Shown one piece after another: positions 4,502-8,158 of a DNA stretch of 8,158 bases. The translations under genes were made by a program, and so were the position numbers. This stretch comes from Comamonadaceae bacterium. GTDB taxonomy: Bacteria > Pseudomonadota > Gammaproteobacteria > Burkholderiales > Burkholderiaceae_C. The stretch lies in NCBI GenBank assembly GCA_947374485.1, contig CANCCF010000185.1, positions 1-8,158 on the forward strand. Reading direction: 5' to 3'. The notes under the pieces are model-generated. The model worked only from the letters and a program-made list of their open reading frames with translations, was not told where the DNA came from and searched no databases. Each line of letters opens with the position of its first letter. The first letter of the stretch is position 1.

Positions 4502-5905
4502 ATGTCCGAATTTTTCTCTCCTTATGATGCCGACCGCCCGCTCATGCTCAAGTGCAGCTGTGGCCGCGAACACTCGGTGGCCGACCACCACGCCGAAGTG
4601 GCAGCCGACAGCGCTGCGATTGAATTGCGCCGGCGCAGCCTGACGAGTGAATTCGAGGCCTACAGCAATGAGTTCATCGAGGCCACGTTAGTGAAGGCCC
4701 TGTTCCCGCAGGACGCGGTGCGCCGCAATTTTTTAAAGGCCGTTGGCAAGAGCACCGCCATGGCGGCGATTGCCAGCGTGCTGCCGGTGGCCAGCATGCA
4801 GGCCATGGCGCAAGAGAAGGGCGCGCTGGAAAAAACCAACCTGAAGATCGGCTTCATCCCGATCACCTGCGCCACGCCGCTGATCATGGCCCACCCCCTG
4901 GGCTTTTACAAACAGCAAGGCCTGAGTGTGGAAGTGACCAAGACGGCAGGCTGGGCGCTGATCCGCGACAAGATGATCAACAAGGAATACGACGCCACGC
5001 ACTTCCTCTCTCCCATGCCGCTGGCGATTTCGATGGGGCTGGGTTCCAACGCCACGCCCATGAATGTGGCCACCATCCAGAACATCAACGGCCAGGCGAT
5101 TACGCTCGCACTCAAGCACAAGGACAACCGCGACCCCAAGAACTGGAAGGGTTTCAAGTTCGCCATTCCCTTCGAGTTCAGCATGCACAACTTTCTGCTG
5201 CGCTACTACCTGGCCGAAGCCGGCCTGAACCCCGACACCGATGTGCAACTGCGTGTGGTGCCCCCGGCCGAGATGGTGGCCAACTTGCGTGCCGGCAACA
5301 TCGACGGCTTCCTCGGGCCCGATCCGTTCAACCAGCGCGCCGTGTTTGAAGAGGTGGGCTTCATCCACATCTTGACCCGCGACATCTGGAACGGCCACCC
5401 CTGCTGCGCCTTTGGCACCAGCACCGAGTTCATCCAGAAAAATCCCAACACCTTTGCCGCGCTCTACCGCGCCGTGCTCACCTCGGCCGCCATGGCGCGC
5501 GACCCGAAGAACCGTGAACTCATCGCCAAGGTGATTGCCCCCGCGCAGTACCTGAACCAGCCCGAGGCCGTGATCGCGCAGGTACTGACCGGCAAGTTTG
5601 CCGACGGCCTAGGCAACATCCAGAACGTGCCCGAGCGCGCCGACTTCGACCCCATGCCCTGGCAGAGCATGGCGGTGTGGATGCTCACGCAGATGCAGCG
5701 CTGGGGCTACGTCAAGGGCGATGTGAACTACAAGCAGATCGCCGAAAAAGTCTTTTTGCTGACCGACGCCAAGAAGCAGATGAAGGCCCTGGGCCAGAAG
5801 GTGCCGGACGGCGCGTATCCGAAATTCAAGATCATGGGCAAAGAGTTCGACGCCGACAAGGCTGCGGCCTATGCCAAGAGCTTTGCCATCAGCAAGGCGG
5901 CTTGA
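4502..5905 (+). CDS. NrtA/CmpA-family ABC transporter substrate-binding protein, Tat-exported, probably for cyanate (CynA-like)
   Basis: 467 residues. The N-terminal 72 residues are a hydrophilic extension with CSCGREH (18-24). A twin-arginine signal follows: VRRNFLK at 73-79, a hydrophobic stretch, and likely cleavage after A103 (AMA-Q). The mature part (KIGFIPITCATPLIMAHPLGFY, EMVANLRAGNIDGFLGPDPFNQRA, GHPCCAFG) is the NrtA/CmpA fold that binds nitrate, bicarbonate or cyanate in the periplasm. Cyanate is inferred from cynS in the same operon; nitrate or another small anion cannot be excluded. The ATG has GAGG 6 nt upstream. A GTG at codon 64 would give a normal-length signal, but the ribosome site and promoter favour the long form. 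The permease starts 1 nt after the stop. Confidence 0.9.
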   Translation: MSEFFSPYDADRPLMLKCSCGREHSVADHHAEVAADSAAIELRRRSLTSEFEAYSNEFIEATLVKALFPQDAVRRNFLKAVGKSTAMAAIASVLPVASMQAMAQEKGALEKTNLKIGFIPITCATPLIMAHPLGFYKQQGLSVEVTKTAGWALIRDKMINKEYDATHFLSPMPLAISMGLGSNATPMNVATIQNINGQAITLALKHKDNRDPKNWKGFKFAIPFEFSMHNFLLRYYLAEAGLNPDTDVQLRVVPPAEMVANLRAGNIDGFLGPDPFNQRAVFEEVGFIHILTRDIWNGHPCCAFGTSTEFIQKNPNTFAALYRAVLTSAAMARDPKNRELIAKVIAPAQYLNQPEAVIAQVLTGKFADGLGNIQNVPERADFDPMPWQSMAVWMLTQMQRWGYVKGDVNYKQIAEKVFLLTDAKKQMKALGQKVPDGAYPKFKIMGKEFDADKAAAYAKSFAISKAA

Positions 5906-5906
5906 G

Positions 5907-6785
5907 GTGAGTGTCTGGCGCTCGCTCAACTTCCGGGCGGGCCTGCTCTCGCTGCTCATCCTGCTGCTGTTTCTGGGCTTCTGGTACGCGGCCACGGGCG
6001 CCACGCCGGCGGCTGGCAGCGCGGCCGGTATGACGCCCGAGCAGATCGAGTACGCCAAGATGATGGGCAAGGACGTGGGCCAGGGCGGGGGCAACACCAA
6101 GGCCAGCGGCTTCCCCACACTGGGGCAAATGGGCACGACGGCCTGGCGCCAGTTGTCGAATCCGTTTTACGACAACGGCCCCAATGACAAGGGCATTGCC
6201 ATCCAGCTGGCCTACTCGCTGGGGCGCGTGGCCTTGGGCTTTGGCCTGGCCATGCTGGTCGCTATTCCGCTGGGCTTTCTGATTGGCATGTCGCCGCTCA
6301 TGCACAAGGCACTCGACCCTTTCATCCAGGTGCTCAAGCCCATCAGCCCGCTGGCCTGGATGCCGCTGGCGCTCTACACCATCAAGGATTCCAGCATCAG
6401 CGGCATCTTTGTGATTTTCATTTGCTCGATCTGGCCCATGTTGCTCAACACCGCTTTCGGTGTGGCCTCGGTCAAACGCGAGTGGCTGGCGGTGGCGGCC
6501 ACGCTGGAAGTAAACCCCTTGCGCCGCGCCTTTTTGGTGATCCTGCCCGCTGCTGCGCCCACCATCCTCACCGGCATGCGCATCAGCATGGGCATTGCCT
6601 GGCTGGTGATTGTGGCCGCCGAGATGCTGGTAGGCGGCACCGGCATTGGCTACTTTGTCTGGAACGAGTGGAACAACCTGTCGCTCACCAATGTGATCTT
6701 TGCCATCGTCGTCATCGGCGTGGTGGGCATGCTGCTGGATTTGGTGTTTGCCCGCCTGCAACAGGCGGTGACCTATGTGGAGTAA
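5907..6785 (+). CDS. ABC transporter permease, NrtB/CynB-like
   Basis: 292 residues from GTG 5907, starting MSVWRSLNFRAGLLSLL. One N-terminal membrane helix (about 11-30) is followed by a long hydrophilic loop (about 31-100, rich in G, T and Q), then the MetI-like permease domain with helices near 108-128, 163-185, 226-241 and 263-281. The EAA-type coupling loop to the ATPase is EWLAVAATLEVNPLRRAFLV (192-211). It forms the inner-membrane channel for the substrate delivered by the binding protein. The GTG lies 1 nt after the previous stop, with AAGG 9 nt upstream; an ATG at 5871 in this frame would overlap the previous gene by 35 nt and add 12 unlikely residues. The ATPase gene starts 6 nt after the stop. 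Confidence 0.9.
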   Translation: MSVWRSLNFRAGLLSLLILLLFLGFWYAATGATPAAGSAAGMTPEQIEYAKMMGKDVGQGGGNTKASGFPTLGQMGTTAWRQLSNPFYDNGPNDKGIAIQLAYSLGRVALGFGLAMLVAIPLGFLIGMSPLMHKALDPFIQVLKPISPLAWMPLALYTIKDSSISGIFVIFICSIWPMLLNTAFGVASVKREWLAVAATLEVNPLRRAFLVILPAAAPTILTGMRISMGIAWLVIVAAEMLVGGTGIGYFVWNEWNNLSLTNVIFAIVVIGVVGMLLDLVFARLQQAVTYVE

Positions 6786-6791
6786 GCACCT

Positions 6792-7583
6792 GTGAGCCTT
6801 TTGAAAATCGAGTCTTTAAGCAAGACCTATGTGCCGGGCAAGCCGGTGTTTGCCGATGTGAGCTTCACGCTGGAGCGCGGCGAGTTTGTCTGCATCATCG
6901 GCCACTCGGGCTGCGGCAAGACCACGGTGCTCAATGTGCTGGCCGGGCTGGACACGGCCACTGGTGGCTATGTCTTCATGGACGGCCGCGAGATCCGCGG
7001 CCCCAGCCTGGACCGGGGCGTGGTGTTCCAGAGCCACGCCCTCATGCCCTGGCTGACGGTGCGCCAGAACATCGCCTTTGCAGTCGTCTCTCGCTGGCCC
7101 GAGTGGCCGCGCGCCAAGGTGAATGTGCACGTGGAGAAGTGCGTGGCGCAGGTGGGCCTGAGTGGTGCCATCGACAAAAAGCCCAGCCAGCTCTCGGGCG
7201 GCATGAAGCAGCGCGTGGGCATTGCGCGCGCCTTTGCCATTCAACCGAAGATGCTGCTGCTCGACGAGCCCTTTGGCGCGCTCGACGCATTGACACGCGG
7301 CACCATCCAGGACGAGCTGATGGGCATCGTGCGCGACACGCAGCAAACCGTGTTCATGATCACCCACGATGTGGACGAAGCCATTTTGCTGGCCGACCGC
7401 ATTTTGCTGATGAGCAACGGTAGTGAGACCGACACGGGCTACAAGCCCGGCGGCATTGCCGAGGTGGTGGTCAACCCACTGCCGCGCGAGCGCAAACGCG
7501 CCACCCTGCACCACCTGGATGGCTACTACGAGTTGCGCAACCACATCGTCGATTTTCTGGTGACGCGTGCCAAGGCGCACTGA
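6792..7583 (+). CDS. ABC transporter ATP-binding protein, NrtD/CynD-like
   Basis: 263 residues, a single nucleotide-binding domain. Visible motifs: Walker A GHSGCGKTT (37-45), Q-loop Q80, ABC signature LSGGMKQR (134-141), Walker B MLLLDEP (154-160) and switch histidine H192 (ITHDVDEA). All catalytic elements are present. It lacks the C-terminal solute-binding domain of NrtC/CmpC proteins, so it is of the NrtD/CynD kind and probably acts as a homodimer. It drives import by the permease encoded just upstream. It starts with GTG 6792, 6 nt after the permease stop, with GGAG at 6779-6782 as ribosome site. cynS follows after 47 nt. Confidence 0.92.
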   Translation: MSLLKIESLSKTYVPGKPVFADVSFTLERGEFVCIIGHSGCGKTTVLNVLAGLDTATGGYVFMDGREIRGPSLDRGVVFQSHALMPWLTVRQNIAFAVVSRWPEWPRAKVNVHVEKCVAQVGLSGAIDKKPSQLSGGMKQRVGIARAFAIQPKMLLLDEPFGALDALTRGTIQDELMGIVRDTQQTVFMITHDVDEAILLADRILLMSNGSETDTGYKPGGIAEVVVNPLPRERKRATLHHLDGYYELRNHIVDFLVTRAKAH

Positions 7584-7630
7584 ATTTTTTCCCAACCCTC
7601 TTTTGAATCCATAACCCACAGGAGTCCCTT

Positions 7631-8074
7631 ATGAACCGCATGGAAGTCACCGAAAAAATCATCACCGTCAAAGTGTCCAAGGGCATCCAATGGGCCGATG
7701 TGGCCAAGAAGGTGGGCCTGTCCAAGGAGTGGGTAACAGCCGCCTGCCTGGGCCAGATGACGCTGGATGCCAAGCAGGCCAAGATCGTGGGCAAGATTTT
7801 TGGCTTGACGGTGGAAGAGCAAAAGTGGCTGCAAGTGGTGCCCTACAAGGGCTCGCTGGCCACCGCCGTGCCCACCGATCCGCTGATCTACCGCTGGTAT
7901 GAAATCGTCAGCGTCTACGGCACCACCATCAAGGAGCTGATCCACGAGGAGTTTGGTGACGGCATCATGAGCGCCATCGATTTTTCCATGGACATCGTGC
8001 GCCAGCCTGACCCAAAAGGGGACCGTGTGAATGTGGTGTTGTCGGGCAAGTTTTTGCCCTACAAACAGTACTGA
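7631..8074 (+). CDS. cynS: Cyanate hydratase (cyanase)
   Basis: 147 residues, close to the usual length of about 156. Cyanase converts cyanate and bicarbonate to carbamate and CO2, and carbamate decays to ammonia and CO2, in the cytoplasm. The N-terminal helical domain (1-70, GLSKEWVTAACLGQMTLDAKQA) is the usual HTH-like fold of the decamer. The C-terminal signature YRWYEIVSVYGTTIKELIHE and FGDGIMSAIDF carries R88, E91 and S114, which match the catalytic R96, E99 and S122 of the Escherichia coli enzyme with a constant offset of eight. The ATG has AGGAG at 7619-7623. It is the last gene of the operon, 47 nt after the ATPase gene. No carbonic anhydrase (cynT) is seen in the window, so bicarbonate must come from elsewhere. 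Confidence 0.97.
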   Translation: MNRMEVTEKIITVKVSKGIQWADVAKKVGLSKEWVTAACLGQMTLDAKQAKIVGKIFGLTVEEQKWLQVVPYKGSLATAVPTDPLIYRWYEIVSVYGTTIKELIHEEFGDGIMSAIDFSMDIVRQPDPKGDRVNVVLSGKFLPYKQY

Positions 8075-8100
8075 TTTTTCTACGGTCTGTTTTTGTTTGG

Positions 8101-8158
8101 GCCTGCTTTTCTTGTGGCCTATGCCACCGGGGTAGATGCTTCCGTTCGTGTCCCCCGC
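8101..8158 (+). repeat. Direct repeat copy 2, cut by the window end
   Basis: This segment, 27 nt after the cynS stop, matches 4025-4082 at 53 of 58 positions in the same orientation. The window ends at CCCCCGC, where copy 1 enters its 9-bp hairpin, so a hairpin is expected just beyond the edge. The two copies bracket the whole cyanate operon. Confidence 0.85.

Noticed and set aside
4733..5398. 221-codon minus-strand frame inside the substrate-binding protein gene
   Set aside because: Shadow of a gene with strong family motifs; the product is histidine/glycine-rich without known features.

Overview
The window looks like chromosomal DNA of a betaproteobacterium, most likely in or near the Comamonadaceae. 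This is inferred from the GC-rich codon usage with long antisense open frames, the type of the NrtA-like binding protein, and the intergenic repeats. Nothing here fixes a genus.

Layout. (1) Positions 1-685, minus strand: a polyferredoxin with sixteen cluster cysteines, followed 12 nt later by the N-terminus of a tungsten-type aldehyde:ferredoxin oxidoreductase (AOR) that runs off the left edge. (2) Positions 686-907: a divergent control region with a perfect palindrome almost midway between the two start codons. (3) Positions 908-3984, plus strand: an AcoR-like regulator (GAF, PAS-like region, Fis-type helix-turn-helix) without the AAA+ sigma-54 activation domain, then a PAS histidine kinase and a NarL/LuxR-type response regulator that overlap by 4 nt. 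(4) Positions 3985-4501: a 517-nt non-coding stretch. Its first part is a 230-bp inverted-repeat element with hairpins; its second part is the promoter of the next operon. (5) Positions 4502-8074, plus strand: an operon of a Tat-type substrate-binding protein, an inner-membrane permease, an ABC ATPase and cyanase (cynS), that is, a cyanate uptake and degradation operon. (6) Positions 8101-8158: a second copy of the repeat found after the response regulator, cut by the window end.

How the genes may work together. The ABC transporter would import cyanate, and cyanase would convert it with bicarbonate to ammonia and CO2, providing nitrogen and detoxification. The AOR with its polyferredoxin would oxidise aldehydes to acids. 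The two operons look unrelated, but their upstream regions share a layout. Each has a TAGGG/TAGTG-N4-CCCTA palindrome whose centre lies exactly 78.5 nt from the C of a GG-N10-GC (-24/-12, sigma-54-type) element, and each start codon follows 34-35 nt later. The cyanate-operon promoter is a good sigma-54 match; the AOR one is weaker. This suggests that one enhancer-binding regulator controls both operons. The local Fis-type regulator is a candidate for the DNA-binding part, yet it lacks the ATPase needed to activate sigma-54. The shared control module and this AAA-less regulator are the most interesting points of the window.
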